From Alphaproteobacteria bacterium LSUCC0684 (GTDB lineage Bacteria; Pseudomonadota; Alphaproteobacteria; Puniceispirillales; UBA1172): a stretch of DNA of 64,000 nucleotides. Each line of letters starts with the position of its first letter. Within the stretch, counting starts at the first letter, position 1. Location of the stretch: contig CP166130.1 in NCBI GenBank assembly GCA_041228335.1, positions 1,202,638 through 1,266,637 on the forward strand. The letters are read 5' to 3'. The translations under genes and the position numbers were made by a program. The notes beneath the pieces are model-generated. The model was given only the letters and a program-made list of their open reading frames with translations. It was not told where the DNA came from and did no database searches. This document shows positions 50,576 to 60,224 of this stretch, in pieces.

Positions 50576-52021
50576 CTAGTGCCTGCGGCTGCGGCTAAGC
50601 TTGTTTTCCATAAAGATTGAATACCGCGACATGCCAAAACAGAAGACAAAGAAAATCGCGGCAATGAACAGATACATGCTGTGGCTCTGCACCGGCGAGG
50701 CCCAGGCGGCATCGGCCAGCGCCGACTGCCCTGCCCCGAGCAGATCGAAAAGACCGATGATGCTCACCAGTGTTGTATCCTTGAAAAGACCGATGAAGGT
50801 GTTGACAATACCCGGGATGACATGGGTCAGCGCCTGCGGCAGGATCACCAGCCGCATCGACTGCCAGTAGGTGAGCCCCACCGCCGATGAGCCTTCGAAC
50901 TGCCCCTTGTCGATAGCCTGAAGGCCGCCGCGCACCACCTCGGCCATATAGGCCGCCGAGAACAGCATCACCCCGACAAGCGCCCGCAGAAGATTGTCAA
51001 AATTCACCCCTTCCGGCAGGAACAGCGGCAACATCACCGACGCCATGAACAACACCGTGATAAGCGGCACACCGCGCCAGAATTCGATAAAGACCGTACA
51101 GATGATCCGCGCCGCCGGCATGGTGGACCGGCGCCCGAGGGCAAGAAGAATCCCGAGAGGCAGCGAGGCCACAATACCGGTGATCGCCACCACCAGCGTG
51201 ATCATCAACCCGCCCCAGTCATTGGTGTCGATACGGTCAAGCCCGTAGCCTTCGGCGAAAAGGGCAAAGATGAGGGCAAAACCGATCACGAACCAGCCGG
51301 AAAGCTCGATCTTTCTGGCGTGATCTTCAATCCGGCGATCAAGCCTGCCCATGGCGCCAAGACGCGCCACCGTCATCAGCCCCAGCCCGATCAGGATCAG
51401 GGCCATCAGGGTGGTGGGGGTCGGGCTCAAAATACCGCCGAGAGTCAGGATGCTGAGCGTCGCGGATGAGGGATCAAGCTTGCCGTAAAGCAGGATGATC
51501 GCCAGCACCGGATAGACCGTCAGCAGGAAAATCCCAACATAGCGGCGGAATGGCAGAGGTTCGATCAGAAGCCAGGCCAGCGCAACAAGACCGATGATAC
51601 CTGTGAGGTTGACGCGCCAGAGCTGGTCGATATCGTAGGGGCCGTACATCAGGAACTTGAACTTCGCCTTGACGAACGGCCAGCATGCGCCATGCCAGCC
51701 CGAGGGCAGCTCCCCGCCCTGATCCACGGTCCAGCAGGCTTCGCGTTTCAGCCCGTCCGGATCTGTCCACACCGCCGAAATGAAGGCAAAGTCAACAAGA
51801 CTGATAATCTGCGTGATACCCACATAGCCTATGAGCAGCGTGAAAAACGCCATAAGCAGAGATTTGATCGCCGCAACCGGAGATGAGAAATCCGTCATGC
51901 TGGCGAGAATATTCCTGTGCAGCCAGCCGAGCGCACCTGTCTGCGATGCCGGCGGCGGTAAAAGCGGTGCAGCCTCGGTACGGACAAAGGCAATGGAGGA
52001 TGTCGTTTTTTTCCTGGCCAT
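50576..52021 (-). CDS. aapM: General L-amino acid ABC transporter permease AapM
   Basis: A 481-residue permease with a long N-terminal region and periplasmic loop, then the MetI-like core. The EAA-type loop is in AVGLTYWQSMRLVILPQALTH. Several membrane helices are clear (for example TLVVAITGIVASLPLGILLA). ATG 52021 follows the aapQ stop at once (TAGGATG), and a GGAG lies within the aapQ end. AapM-type permeases are larger than ordinary His/Gln permeases, as here. Confidence 0.92.
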   Translation of the reverse strand: MARKKTTSSIAFVRTEAAPLLPPPASQTGALGWLHRNILASMTDFSSPVAAIKSLLMAFFTLLIGYVGITQIISLVDFAFISAVWTDPDGLKREACWTVDQGGELPSGWHGACWPFVKAKFKFLMYGPYDIDQLWRVNLTGIIGLVALAWLLIEPLPFRRYVGIFLLTVYPVLAIILLYGKLDPSSATLSILTLGGILSPTPTTLMALILIGLGLMTVARLGAMGRLDRRIEDHARKIELSGWFVIGFALIFALFAEGYGLDRIDTNDWGGLMITLVVAITGIVASLPLGILLALGRRSTMPAARIICTVFIEFWRGVPLITVLFMASVMLPLFLPEGVNFDNLLRALVGVMLFSAAYMAEVVRGGLQAIDKGQFEGSSAVGLTYWQSMRLVILPQALTHVIPGIVNTFIGLFKDTTLVSIIGLFDLLGAGQSALADAAWASPVQSHSMYLFIAAIFFVFCFGMSRYSIFMENKLSRSRRH

Positions 52022-52022
52022 C

Positions 52023-53240
52023 CTATCTCTCCACCAGTTTGACGCGAGCATTGAACCAGTTCATGAAAATCGAGGTCAGGATGGAGAAGGTCAGATAGAC
52101 GCTCATCATCATGAAGATCATCTCAATTTCCTTGCCAACCTGGTTGAGCGCGGTTCCGGCAAAGACCGAAACAAGTTCAGGATAGGCAATGGCAATGGCC
52201 AGCGATGAGTTTTTGGTCAAATTAAGATATTGCGAGGTCAGCGGCGGAATGATCACCCGCATCGCCTGCGGGATAATCACCAGACGCAGGATCGGGTTCG
52301 GCTTCAGCCCCAGCGCCAGCGACGCTTCGGTCTGGCCCTTGTTGACCGCCATGATCCCGGCCCGCACAATCTCAGCAATAAAGGCGGCGGTGTAAAGCGA
52401 AAGCGAAAGCCAGACGGCCAGCATTTCAGGCACCAGCACCATGCCGGCACCTTTCTGGAAACCGCGTTTGAGAATTGGTCCGGTTTCCTTGAATTCAGGA
52501 TATTCAACCACCAGCGGGCTGCCGGAGACAAGAAACACGATCAGCGGCAGGCCGATCAAAAGGCCAAGCCCGGCCCAGAAAGCCGGAAAGATCCGGCCGG
52601 TTTCCTGCTGACGTTTCGTCGCCCAGCGATTCATGAAAAAGGTGATCACCACGGCGATGGCAAAAGCCCACATGGTGAGGGAAAACCCATCCTGGGGAAT
52701 GGCCGATGGCAGGTAGAGGCCGACAATGTTGATGCCGATCACATCGGGAATGATATCAACCTTGCCGCGGGCGTTGGGCAAGGAGCGAAGAACCGCGAAA
52801 TACCAGAAGAACAGCTGCACCAGCAGAGGAATATTGCGGGTGAGTTCGATATAGACCGTCGAAAAGGCGCGGAAAACAAAATTCTGCGAAAGACGCATGA
52901 TGCCAAAGGTGAAGCCCAGAATGGTGGCAAAAATAATCCCGAGGAAAGCCACAAGGAATGTATTGGCAATACCGATGAAATAGACATCCAGATAGGTTGA
53001 CGTGCCAACCTCGTAATCAAAAAGCCAGGTGCCCAATGTATCGGAAATGGCGAAGCCCGCGGTCTGGGTCAGGAAGCCGAACCCCACCGACTTGTTCTGC
53101 GCCTGCAGGTTCACGGCCGTATTATCCACGATCCACCAGAACCCGAAAACAAGCGAAAGAATAAGGAGAACTTGGAAGATAATGCTTCGGGTCCGTGTAT
53201 CGTAAAGATACTTCAGCAAAAGCGATTTATCTGAGTTCAT
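52023..53240 (-). CDS. aapQ: General L-amino acid ABC transporter permease AapQ
   Basis: A 405-residue permease partner of AapM. The N-terminal helix (IIFQVLLILSLVFGFWWIV) is followed by a periplasmic loop and the MetI-like core with the EAA-type sequence ALGLKPNPILRLVIIPQAMR. Its start is separated from aapJ by a perfect palindrome at 53278-53305. The heterodimer AapQM forms the channel. Confidence 0.92.
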   Translation of the reverse strand: MNSDKSLLLKYLYDTRTRSIIFQVLLILSLVFGFWWIVDNTAVNLQAQNKSVGFGFLTQTAGFAISDTLGTWLFDYEVGTSTYLDVYFIGIANTFLVAFLGIIFATILGFTFGIMRLSQNFVFRAFSTVYIELTRNIPLLVQLFFWYFAVLRSLPNARGKVDIIPDVIGINIVGLYLPSAIPQDGFSLTMWAFAIAVVITFFMNRWATKRQQETGRIFPAFWAGLGLLIGLPLIVFLVSGSPLVVEYPEFKETGPILKRGFQKGAGMVLVPEMLAVWLSLSLYTAAFIAEIVRAGIMAVNKGQTEASLALGLKPNPILRLVIIPQAMRVIIPPLTSQYLNLTKNSSLAIAIAYPELVSVFAGTALNQVGKEIEMIFMMMSVYLTFSILTSIFMNWFNARVKLVER

Positions 53241-53277
53241 TTTTCAAAATCCATGTGTTGGATTGTCTTAATTAAAA

Positions 53278-53305
53278 TACCGCCTGGCAATATTGCCAGG
53301 CGGTA
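53278..53305 (-). terminator. 28-bp palindrome between aapJ and aapQ
   Basis: A perfect inverted repeat (TACCGCCTGGCAAT and its complement) lies 19 bases after the aapJ stop; on the minus strand it is followed by TTTTAATTAA. In importer operons such hairpins reduce read-through or stabilise the upstream mRNA, so that the binding protein is made in excess over permeases. Confidence 0.75.
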
Positions 53306-53324
53306 CGTTCAGTGATGCGCGTGA

Positions 53325-54356
53325 TTAGCGAATCGGCGGGGCATACATGATGCCGCCCTTGGTCCACAGGGCATTGACGCCACGGGCAAGCTTGAGCGGG
53401 GTGTTCTCACCCACGTGCTTCTCATAGCTTTCGCCGTAGTTGCCAACCTGCTTGATGATGTTATAGGCCCAGTCATTGGACAGACCCAGTTCTTCACCAA
53501 AGTTGCCTTCCTTGCCAACAAGACGAGCAACACCAGGTGTTACCTTGTTGTACTGGGTGGCGTTAACATTAGCAGAGGTAATACCCATTTCTTCTGCGTT
53601 GATCATGGCATTGAGCGACCAACGCACAATGTTGAACCACTGATCATCACCCTGACGAACAACCGGGCCAAGAGGTTCTTTGGAAATGATTTCCGGCAGA
53701 ACGACATGGGCATCCGGGTTGGTCAGTTTGCCACGCTGGGCGGCAAGACCGGAACGGTCGGTGGTGTAGACATCGCAGCGTCCCGCATCATAAGCGGCAA
53801 CAACTTCGTCAGCCTTTTCAAAGGCAACAAGGTTGAAGCTCATGTTATTGGCGCGGAAATAATCCGTGATGTTCAGCTCGGTGGTGGTGCCGGTGTTGGT
53901 GCAGATGTTGGCGCCGTCCAGTTCAAGGGCGGAAGTCGCACCAAGAGCGGTTGGAACCATCATGCCCTGACCGTCGTAGTAGTTAACGCCGGCGAAGTTC
54001 AGGCCCAGCTGGGTGTCACGTGTCATGGTCCAGGTGGTGTTCCGGGACAGGATATCGACTTCGCCCGAGCTCAGCGCGGTGAAACGCTGCTTTGCGGAAA
54101 GCGGCGAGTACTTGACCTTGCTGGCATCACCGAAGACAGCGGCAGCAACAGCGCGGCAAAGATCAACATCAAGACCGGTCCAGTTGCCGGAATCGTCCGC
54201 ATTGGAGAAACCAGGCAGACCCTGGCTCACCCCACACTGGACGAAACCTTTCGCCTTCACTTGTGCGAGTGTGCTATCACCATGGCTGCCAGCCATGGCA
54301 TTGGATGCAAGCATAAGACCTGCAACGCCGACAATAGCGGTTGTCAGTTTTTTCAT
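53325..54356 (-). CDS. aapJ: General L-amino acid binding protein AapJ
   Basis: A 343-residue periplasmic solute-binding protein of family 3. The signal peptide (MKKLTTAIVGVAGLMLASNA, then MAG) is followed by VKAKGFVQCGVSQGLPGFSN, GLDVDLCRAVAAAVFGD, and the domain-crossing VAFEKADEVVAAYDAGRCD. ATG 54356 with upstream AGGGAAG is chosen; a frame to 54389 adds nothing family-like. Length is typical of AapJ/BztA, larger than ordinary HisJ proteins. It leads the aap operon and is divergent from metC. Confidence 0.94.
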   Translation of the reverse strand: MKKLTTAIVGVAGLMLASNAMAGSHGDSTLAQVKAKGFVQCGVSQGLPGFSNADDSGNWTGLDVDLCRAVAAAVFGDASKVKYSPLSAKQRFTALSSGEVDILSRNTTWTMTRDTQLGLNFAGVNYYDGQGMMVPTALGATSALELDGANICTNTGTTTELNITDYFRANNMSFNLVAFEKADEVVAAYDAGRCDVYTTDRSGLAAQRGKLTNPDAHVVLPEIISKEPLGPVVRQGDDQWFNIVRWSLNAMINAEEMGITSANVNATQYNKVTPGVARLVGKEGNFGEELGLSNDWAYNIIKQVGNYGESYEKHVGENTPLKLARGVNALWTKGGIMYAPPIR

Positions 54357-54534
54357 AATATCTTCCCTAGTTTGTTTTGTCTGGGTCAAATGACCCTGTA
54401 GGGCGCAGAATAATCTGATTTACGCGTGATTGACAATAAATTTTTGACTAAAATCATTAGTTTGGAGTAGTTCTTAGGTACTGTTTTTAGCTTAAATGTT
54501 TTTAATTACACGAAAAAAAACAACCGAGGGCATG

Positions 54535-55701
54535 ATGAAAGACACCCAAGCAAAAAAAGCCACCTATGCTGTTCACGCCGGCATGAAGCCACATGAAAAC
54601 CACGGAATCCCCAATGTTCCCGTGTATCATACGTCCACTATAATGAAAGCAACACTGGACGATTACCGCCAGCGCCGCGGCAAATACGATTATGGCCGCC
54701 TCGGCACCCCCACTTCCGACGCGGTTGAGTCATCGGTTGCGGGATTATACGGCAGTGACGATGCGGTTGCGGTGCCTTCCGGGCTTGCGGCGATCACCAC
54801 CGGTGTTCTGGCCGTGGTCAAGAGCGGTGAGCGCGTGCTTTTCCCTGATAGTCTTTATGGCTCGGGGCGACGTTTTGCCGAAGTCGTGCTGCCGCAGATC
54901 GGCGTCGAACCTCACTTTTATGATCCGCTTGCCGATGTCAGCGCCATTGCCGCGATGATAACCGATAATACCAGCCTGCTTTATATCGAAACCCCGGGAA
55001 GCCTTACGTTCGAGATGCAGGACACCACCGCCCTGGTGGCGCTGGCAAAGCAGCACGGGCTCCTTACCGCTTGCGACAATACCTGGGGAACACCATTTTA
55101 TTTTAATGCGGTAGGTCATGGAATTGATGTGATAATTGAGGCTGGAACAAAATATATCAGTGGCCATTCCGATGTCAGTATCGGGTTTGTGGCCTCATCG
55201 GGGGAAACGGCGCGGCGCATCCGGCAATATACGGTAAATATCGGTCTTTGCGTGGCGCCTGATGATCATTATCTGGCCTTGAGGGGAATGCGGACGATGG
55301 CGCTCAGGCTCCGGCAGTCCGAAGCAAACGGGCTGGCACTGGCCAGATGGATTGAACAGCAGCCCGAAGTCACCGCGATGCTCCATCCGGGGCTTGAAAG
55401 CCACCCCCAGCATGGCTGGTGGAAACGTGATTTTACCGGCGCGAGCGGCCTTTTCGGCTTCGTGCTCGACAAGGATATTCCCGATGCGGCGGTGGATGTG
55501 ATGGCCAATGATCTGTGCTTTTTTGGCATCGGCGCTTCCTGGGGCGGGCATGAAAGCCTGATCAGCGAAGGTCATCTGAAGCGTTCGGTCACGTCCCTGC
55601 CCGATGGTCGGCTGATGCGGATCTATGCGGGGCTTGAGGATACGGATGATCTGCTGGCGGATCTGGCCGCCGGATTCGAGCGGATGCGGAAAGCAAGATA
55701 G
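54535..55701 (+). CDS. metC: Cystathionine beta-lyase
   Basis: A PLP enzyme of the Cys/Met metabolism family that splits cystathionine to homocysteine in methionine synthesis. The 388-residue protein has the PLP Lys in EAGTKYISGHSDV, the aspartate in ACDNTWGTP, and KYDYGRLGTPTSDAVE near the N-terminus. The tail GIGASWGGHESL is typical of MetC rather than of MetB or MetZ. GAGGG lies upstream of tandem ATGs at 54532 and 54535. Confidence 0.9.
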   Translation: MKDTQAKKATYAVHAGMKPHENHGIPNVPVYHTSTIMKATLDDYRQRRGKYDYGRLGTPTSDAVESSVAGLYGSDDAVAVPSGLAAITTGVLAVVKSGERVLFPDSLYGSGRRFAEVVLPQIGVEPHFYDPLADVSAIAAMITDNTSLLYIETPGSLTFEMQDTTALVALAKQHGLLTACDNTWGTPFYFNAVGHGIDVIIEAGTKYISGHSDVSIGFVASSGETARRIRQYTVNIGLCVAPDDHYLALRGMRTMALRLRQSEANGLALARWIEQQPEVTAMLHPGLESHPQHGWWKRDFTGASGLFGFVLDKDIPDAAVDVMANDLCFFGIGASWGGHESLISEGHLKRSVTSLPDGRLMRIYAGLEDTDDLLADLAAGFERMRKAR

Positions 55702-55778
55702 ACGGCGGCGGCATTTTCAGGTGCCTGGCATGATATCTCCCTGACTTGATTGACAGGGATTGAGGCTATACTCTCTAC

Positions 55779-55800
55779 CCGGAGCTGCCAATGGCTCCGG
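55779..55800 (+). other. Leader stem-loop upstream of the tartrate dehydrogenase gene
   Basis: CCGGAGC and GCTCCGG form a seven-pair stem around an eight-base loop, followed by TTTC. A promoter-like TATACT (55767-55772) just before it would place the stem at the very 5' end of the downstream transcript. It could instead end transcription from metC. Confidence 0.4.
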
Positions 55801-55832
55801 TTTCAATCGCTTCTTCCTTCGTGAGTTCATCC

Positions 55833-56912
55833 ATGAGTAAAAATCAGTATAACATTGCGGTGATACCCGGTGACGGGATCGGCAATGAAGTGGTTCCCGC
55901 GGCGCTCAAAGTGCTGGATGCCGCCTGCGAGCGGTTCGGGGTCAATCTCAATTACACCCATCATGAGTTTGCGTCCTGTGCCTATTACGAGGAACACGGC
56001 CAGATGATGCCCGATGACTGGAAGGAACAGATCAGCGGGGATGACGCCATTTTCTTCGGGGCCGTGGGCTGGCCTGAAACCGTTCCGGACCATATTTCGC
56101 TATGGGGATCGCTGATCAAGTTCCGGCGTGAATTCGATCAATATGTCAATCTGCGGCCGGTGCGCCTTCTGCCCGGGGTGCCCTCCCCCCTTGCCGGACG
56201 CAAGCCCGGGGATATCGATTTCTATATCGTGCGGGAAAATACCGAAGGCGAATATTCCTCCATCGGGGGGCGCATGTTCCCGGATACCGAACGCGAGGTT
56301 GTCATTCAGGAAACCGTCATGTCGCGCCATGGCGTGGACCGGGTGGTCAAATTCGCCTTTGATCTTGCCCGATCACGGCCGCGAAAACACCTGACATCGG
56401 CCACCAAATCGAACGGGATTTCCATCACCATGCCGTATTGGGATGAACGGGTGGAAGCCATGGCCGAACATTATTTCGATGTCACCTGGGACAAATATCA
56501 TATCGATATCCTGACCGCCAATTTCGTGCTTCATCCGGACTGGTTCGATGTCGTTGTCGCCTCAAATCTATTTGGTGATATTCTGTCCGATCTCGGCCCG
56601 GCCTGTACCGGGACCATCGGCGTTGCGCCTTCGGGCAATATCAACCCCGAAAAGACATTCCCGTCGCTTTTCGAGCCTGTTCATGGATCGGCGCCGGATA
56701 TCACCGGCAAGGGTATCGCCAACCCCACCGGCCAGATCTGGGCCGGGGCCATGATGCTTGAACATCTCGGCCATGCCGATGCCGCCAAGGCCATTGTCGA
56801 GGCCATCGAAGTCACCCTGGCTGACCCGAAATACCGGACCGGTGATCTCGGCGGCGAGGCCGATACCCTCACCGCTGCCGCCGCCATCGCCGAACACGTC
56901 GCCCGAAACTAG
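55833..56912 (+). CDS. Tartrate/D-malate dehydrogenase family protein
   Basis: A 359-residue NAD-dependent beta-decarboxylating dehydrogenase of the isopropylmalate dehydrogenase superfamily. It starts NIAVIPGDGIGNEVVPAALK, has substrate-binding RPVRLLPGVPSPL, REVVIQETVMSRHGVDRVVK, and the metal/NAD segment SNLFGDILSDLGPACTGTIG. Absence of the LeuB-type RRGPDG loop and presence of ENTEGEYSSIGGR indicate a tartrate or D-malate dehydrogenase (TtuC/DmlA) rather than LeuB. An aldo/keto reductase gene follows after ten bases. Confidence 0.88.
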   Translation: MSKNQYNIAVIPGDGIGNEVVPAALKVLDAACERFGVNLNYTHHEFASCAYYEEHGQMMPDDWKEQISGDDAIFFGAVGWPETVPDHISLWGSLIKFRREFDQYVNLRPVRLLPGVPSPLAGRKPGDIDFYIVRENTEGEYSSIGGRMFPDTEREVVIQETVMSRHGVDRVVKFAFDLARSRPRKHLTSATKSNGISITMPYWDERVEAMAEHYFDVTWDKYHIDILTANFVLHPDWFDVVVASNLFGDILSDLGPACTGTIGVAPSGNINPEKTFPSLFEPVHGSAPDITGKGIANPTGQIWAGAMMLEHLGHADAAKAIVEAIEVTLADPKYRTGDLGGEADTLTAAAAIAEHVARN

Positions 56913-56922
56913 GAGAATTTCA

Positions 56923-57966
56923 ATGGATTATCGCCAGCTTGGCCGGACCGATCTCAAGGTATCGTCGCTCTCACTCGGCAGCATGACCTGGGGCACCCAG
57001 AACACCGAAGCCGAAGGTCATGCCCAGATCGACATGGCCCTTGACCATGGCATCAATTTTATCGACACCGCCGAAATGTATCCGACAACGCCGATGTCAA
57101 AGGAAACCCAGGGCGAGACCGAACGCATCATCGGCACCTGGATTGCCGGCTCCGGCAAAAGAGACAAGATCGTGCTGGCAACCAAGATCACCGGCGAAGG
57201 CAACATGAATGTCCGTGACGGCGCACCGATCACCCGGGAAACCCTTGAACAGGCGCTCGCCTCCTCCCTCCGGTCGCTGCAAACAGATTATATCGATCTT
57301 TACCAGTTGCACTGGCCGAACCGCGGCTCCTACATGTTCCGGCAGAACTGGACCTTTGATCCCTCCGCTCAGGACAGCGAGGCCGTTGCCGCCAATATGA
57401 TCGAGGTGCTGGAAACCCTCGACAAGTTTGTCAAAGAGGGGAAAGTTCGCCATGTGGGGCTTTCCAATGAAAGCGCCTGGGGGACGATGCGCTGGCTGCA
57501 GATCGCCGAAGCGCATGGATACCCGCGCATGCAATCAATACAGAACGAATACAGCCTCCTGTGCCGTCTATACGATACCGATATGGCGGAGCTCAGCCAT
57601 CATGAAGATGTCGGCCTGCTGGCCTTCTCGCCGCTTGCGGCCGGGCTTCTCACCGGCAAGTACAGCGGGGGAGATACGCCGGCCGGATCACGCCGGAGCA
57701 TCAATGACAGCCTCGGCGGACGGATCAATCCCCGCATCTGGCCTGCCATCGATTCCTATCTTGCCATCGCCGATAAACACGGCCTTGACCCGGTGCATAT
57801 GGCGCTTGCCTGGTGCCAGCAGCGGCCTTTCATGACCTCGGCAATTTTCGGGGCAACAAGCCTTGAGCAGCTGGAGCGCATTATCAAGGGCAAGGATCTG
57901 GTGCTGGGCGAAGACGTGATGGGCGCGATCAACGACGCGCACCGCGCCCACCCGCTGCCATATTAA
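56923..57966 (+). CDS. tas: Aldo/keto reductase, Tas-like
   Basis: A 347-residue NADPH-dependent reductase with a TIM-barrel. The first strand YRQLGRTDLKVSSLSLG, catalytic Asp and Tyr in FIDTAEMYP, Lys in VLATKITG and His in LYQLHWPNR form the usual tetrad. TWGTQNTEAEGHAQIDMA is close to E. coli Tas. AGGAG lies eight bases before ATG 56923; a longer frame starting inside the previous gene is not credible. Its physiological substrate is unknown. Confidence 0.9.
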   Translation: MDYRQLGRTDLKVSSLSLGSMTWGTQNTEAEGHAQIDMALDHGINFIDTAEMYPTTPMSKETQGETERIIGTWIAGSGKRDKIVLATKITGEGNMNVRDGAPITRETLEQALASSLRSLQTDYIDLYQLHWPNRGSYMFRQNWTFDPSAQDSEAVAANMIEVLETLDKFVKEGKVRHVGLSNESAWGTMRWLQIAEAHGYPRMQSIQNEYSLLCRLYDTDMAELSHHEDVGLLAFSPLAAGLLTGKYSGGDTPAGSRRSINDSLGGRINPRIWPAIDSYLAIADKHGLDPVHMALAWCQQRPFMTSAIFGATSLEQLERIIKGKDLVLGEDVMGAINDAHRAHPLPY

Positions 57967-58035
57967 GCGGCACTAAATCAGGCTCAAAAAACGCCTCGGG
58001 AAAGGGCCCATATCCTGCGGATCACTCCCCGCGGA

Positions 58036-58467
58036 TCACTCCCCAGCGCTTTCGGGCGGGTCCACCAGTTCTGTTTTGAATTCAGCCGGTGAGGTGATTT
58101 CGATCAGTTCCAGATCATCGCTGTGGCGGATTTCACGGTGGCGGATCCCCGGCGGTTGCAGCGCTGCCGAACCGGGGCGGAAAGTCACCTCCCCCTCACC
58201 TTCGTATTCAAAGGTCACCCAGCCTTTGAGGATATAGATCATCTGAAAATCGAGATCATGAATATGCCAGTTCGGCTCAGCATGGCGGCCGGGTACGGCG
58301 CGGATCACATGGGCGGCGTATTTCCCGCTCGTCGCGTCCTTTATGCCAAGATCGCGATATTCAAAAAATGCCCGCAACCCGCCGGTAAATCCGCCTTTTG
58401 CAATCCCTCCCCCATCGGCGTGACTGACGGTGAAGGCCTGCCCTTTCCAGAGTTGCGATGCCATCAT
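58036..58467 (-). CDS. Cupin-domain protein
   Basis: A 143-residue single-cupin protein. Metal-binding residues are in NWHIHDLDFQMIYILKG, and the second motif is FRPGSAALQPPGIRHRE. The start overlaps the stop of the quinone oxidoreductase gene, so the two form an operon. The substrate is unknown. Its last codons lie in a short direct repeat (GCGGATCACTCCCC, 58016-58043). Confidence 0.8.
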   Translation of the reverse strand: MMASQLWKGQAFTVSHADGGGIAKGGFTGGLRAFFEYRDLGIKDATSGKYAAHVIRAVPGRHAEPNWHIHDLDFQMIYILKGWVTFEYEGEGEVTFRPGSAALQPPGIRHREIRHSDDLELIEITSPAEFKTELVDPPESAGE

Positions 58468-59450
58468 CCTCTCCCGGTATCGAAAACGGTTGCGCCGGTT
58501 GTCCGGCGGCTGGTCAGCGCCTCAAACGCCCTGGGGACGTCTTTAAGGGCATAACGCTGATTGATATCGATCCGGACATGGCCATTTGCCAGCATCCCGA
58601 ACATGTTCCCCGATACCTCGGCAAGGCTTTCGGCGGTGGCGATGAAATTGAAGAGCGTTGGCCGCTGGGCATAAAGTGAGCCATTCTTGGCAAAATCCGC
58701 CATGGCGAGATTGCTGATCACCCCGCTTGACTGGCCGAAGGACACGAAAAGGCCGAAGGTCTTGATGCAGGTCAGGGTTTTCGGATAGGTGGCCTGGCCA
58801 ACGCTGTCATAGGCCACGTCGACGCCTTCACCCCTGGTGATCTCGCGGACGGCTTCGGCGAAATCCGTGCTGTTGTAATTGATGACATGGGTGTAGCCGG
58901 CAGCTTTCGCCTGCTCGGCCTTCTCATCGCTGCCAACGGTGCCGATGGATAACGCCCCGAGATGCCCTAGCCACTGCCCGGCAATAAGCCCGACGCCGCC
59001 CGCCGCCGCATGAAAGAGCACTTTTTTCGAGGCATCCACCTTGAAGGAACGGTTGAGAAGATATTCCACCGTCATCCCCTTGAGCATCGCCGCCGCCGCG
59101 ACTTCATCGGAGATATCATCGGGAAGGCGGACCAATCGGTTCGCCGGCATCACGCGTTCTTCCCTGTAAGCACCATTGGGGGTCGTGTAGGCTACGCGAT
59201 CGCCAATTTTGAAACCGGTCACGCCTTCGCCGATCGCGGCGACAATTCCAGCGGCCTCGCCCCCGGGGATCTGCGGGCCGTCTTCGGGAAAAGGGTAGAC
59301 GCCGTTGGTCATGTAGACGTCGATGAAATTGAGCCCGACTTTTGTCTGGTGGATGAGAACTTCACCCGGACCCGGATCAGGTGTCGGGATATCCCGCCAT
59401 TCCAGAACCTCAACACCGCCGGGGGTATCCGCGCAAATTGCATATGCCAT
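58464..59450 (-). CDS. qor: NADPH:quinone oxidoreductase
   Basis: A 328-residue zinc-independent medium-chain reductase. The N-terminal GroES-like domain contains KVGLNFIDVYMTNGVYP and PGGEAAGIV. The Rossmann domain has AAAGGVGLIAGQWLGHLGA, and HVINYNSTDFAEAVREITRG and YDSVGQATYPKTL follow, all typical of QOR. Zinc ligands are absent. It would reduce quinones or enones. The cupin gene follows with a four-base overlap. Confidence 0.92.
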   Translation of the reverse strand: MAYAICADTPGGVEVLEWRDIPTPDPGPGEVLIHQTKVGLNFIDVYMTNGVYPFPEDGPQIPGGEAAGIVAAIGEGVTGFKIGDRVAYTTPNGAYREERVMPANRLVRLPDDISDEVAAAAMLKGMTVEYLLNRSFKVDASKKVLFHAAAGGVGLIAGQWLGHLGALSIGTVGSDEKAEQAKAAGYTHVINYNSTDFAEAVREITRGEGVDVAYDSVGQATYPKTLTCIKTFGLFVSFGQSSGVISNLAMADFAKNGSLYAQRPTLFNFIATAESLAEVSGNMFGMLANGHVRIDINQRYALKDVPRAFEALTSRRTTGATVFDTGRG

Positions 59451-59589
59451 GATTGTCTCCTGATCATTCCGTGCTAATACGATATGGGAAGGTAATGTCC
59501 CCGGTCAATGGCAGCGGTGCCATGGGTGGGGATTTTGAAGATGTGATGATTCAACGCCGGGGAGAAGCAACCGGAAACAGAGTTTAATT

Positions 59590-60216
59590 ATGGAGTTTAT
59601 GACCATGGGTGATCCCGCCGCATTCTGGAACGAACGCTATCAGAAGCCAGATTACATTTTCGGCACCGAAGCCAATGATTTCATCAAGGCCGTCACGCCT
59701 TTTGCCCGCCGGGGGATGAAGGCTTTTGCGCCGGCAGATGGCGAGGGCCGGAACGGCGTGCATCTGGCGCGGCTCGGCTATGAAGTCACCAGCGTCGATG
59801 TCTCCGATCTGGCGGTGGAAAAGGCCCATGCGCTCGCCCGGGCCAATGGCGTTGAGATCAACGCCCATACCGGTGACCTTTTCGACTGGGACTGGGGGGT
59901 GGAGGAATATGATCTGGTGATTGTCTCATTCATGCATTTCTACCCCGATGATCATGCCCGTTTTGTCGAGCGGATACGGACCTGCCTGAAGCCGGGCGGG
60001 CTGCTGGTCTTTGAAGGATATACCCCGGATCAGATCCCGCTTGGCTCCGGCGGGCCGAAAAAACCTGAAATGCTGCTGACGGCAGAAAAACTGAAGCATG
60101 ATTTTGACGGATTTGATATTCTTTTCCTTCAGGAACTGAGGCGCTTTCTCGCCGAAGGACCACGCCACCAGGGCGAAGCTGCCACCGTGCAGCTTCTGGC
60201 CAGAAAACCAGCATAG
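59590..60216 (+). CDS. TehB-like SAM-dependent methyltransferase
   Basis: A 208-residue class I methyltransferase. FWNERYQKPDYIFGTEANDF at the start and the motif I variant APADGEGRNGVHLARLGYEV place it with the TehB/thiopurine-like family; VTSVDVSDLAVEKA and CLKPGGLLVFEGY follow. Such enzymes methylate tellurite, thiols or other small nucleophiles; the substrate here is unknown. Starts at 59590, 59599 and 59605 are all possible, and an internal GGAG favours one of the later ones. The EamA exporter follows after eight bases. Confidence 0.82.
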   Translation: MEFMTMGDPAAFWNERYQKPDYIFGTEANDFIKAVTPFARRGMKAFAPADGEGRNGVHLARLGYEVTSVDVSDLAVEKAHALARANGVEINAHTGDLFDWDWGVEEYDLVIVSFMHFYPDDHARFVERIRTCLKPGGLLVFEGYTPDQIPLGSGGPKKPEMLLTAEKLKHDFDGFDILFLQELRRFLAEGPRHQGEAATVQLLARKPA

Positions 60217-60224
60217 ACAGCGCC

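Noticed and set aside
55750-55772. TTGACA followed by TATACT as a strong promoter before the tartrate dehydrogenase gene
   Set aside because: The spacing is only 11 bases; a weaker TTGATT 15 bases from TATACT is possible but not convincing.
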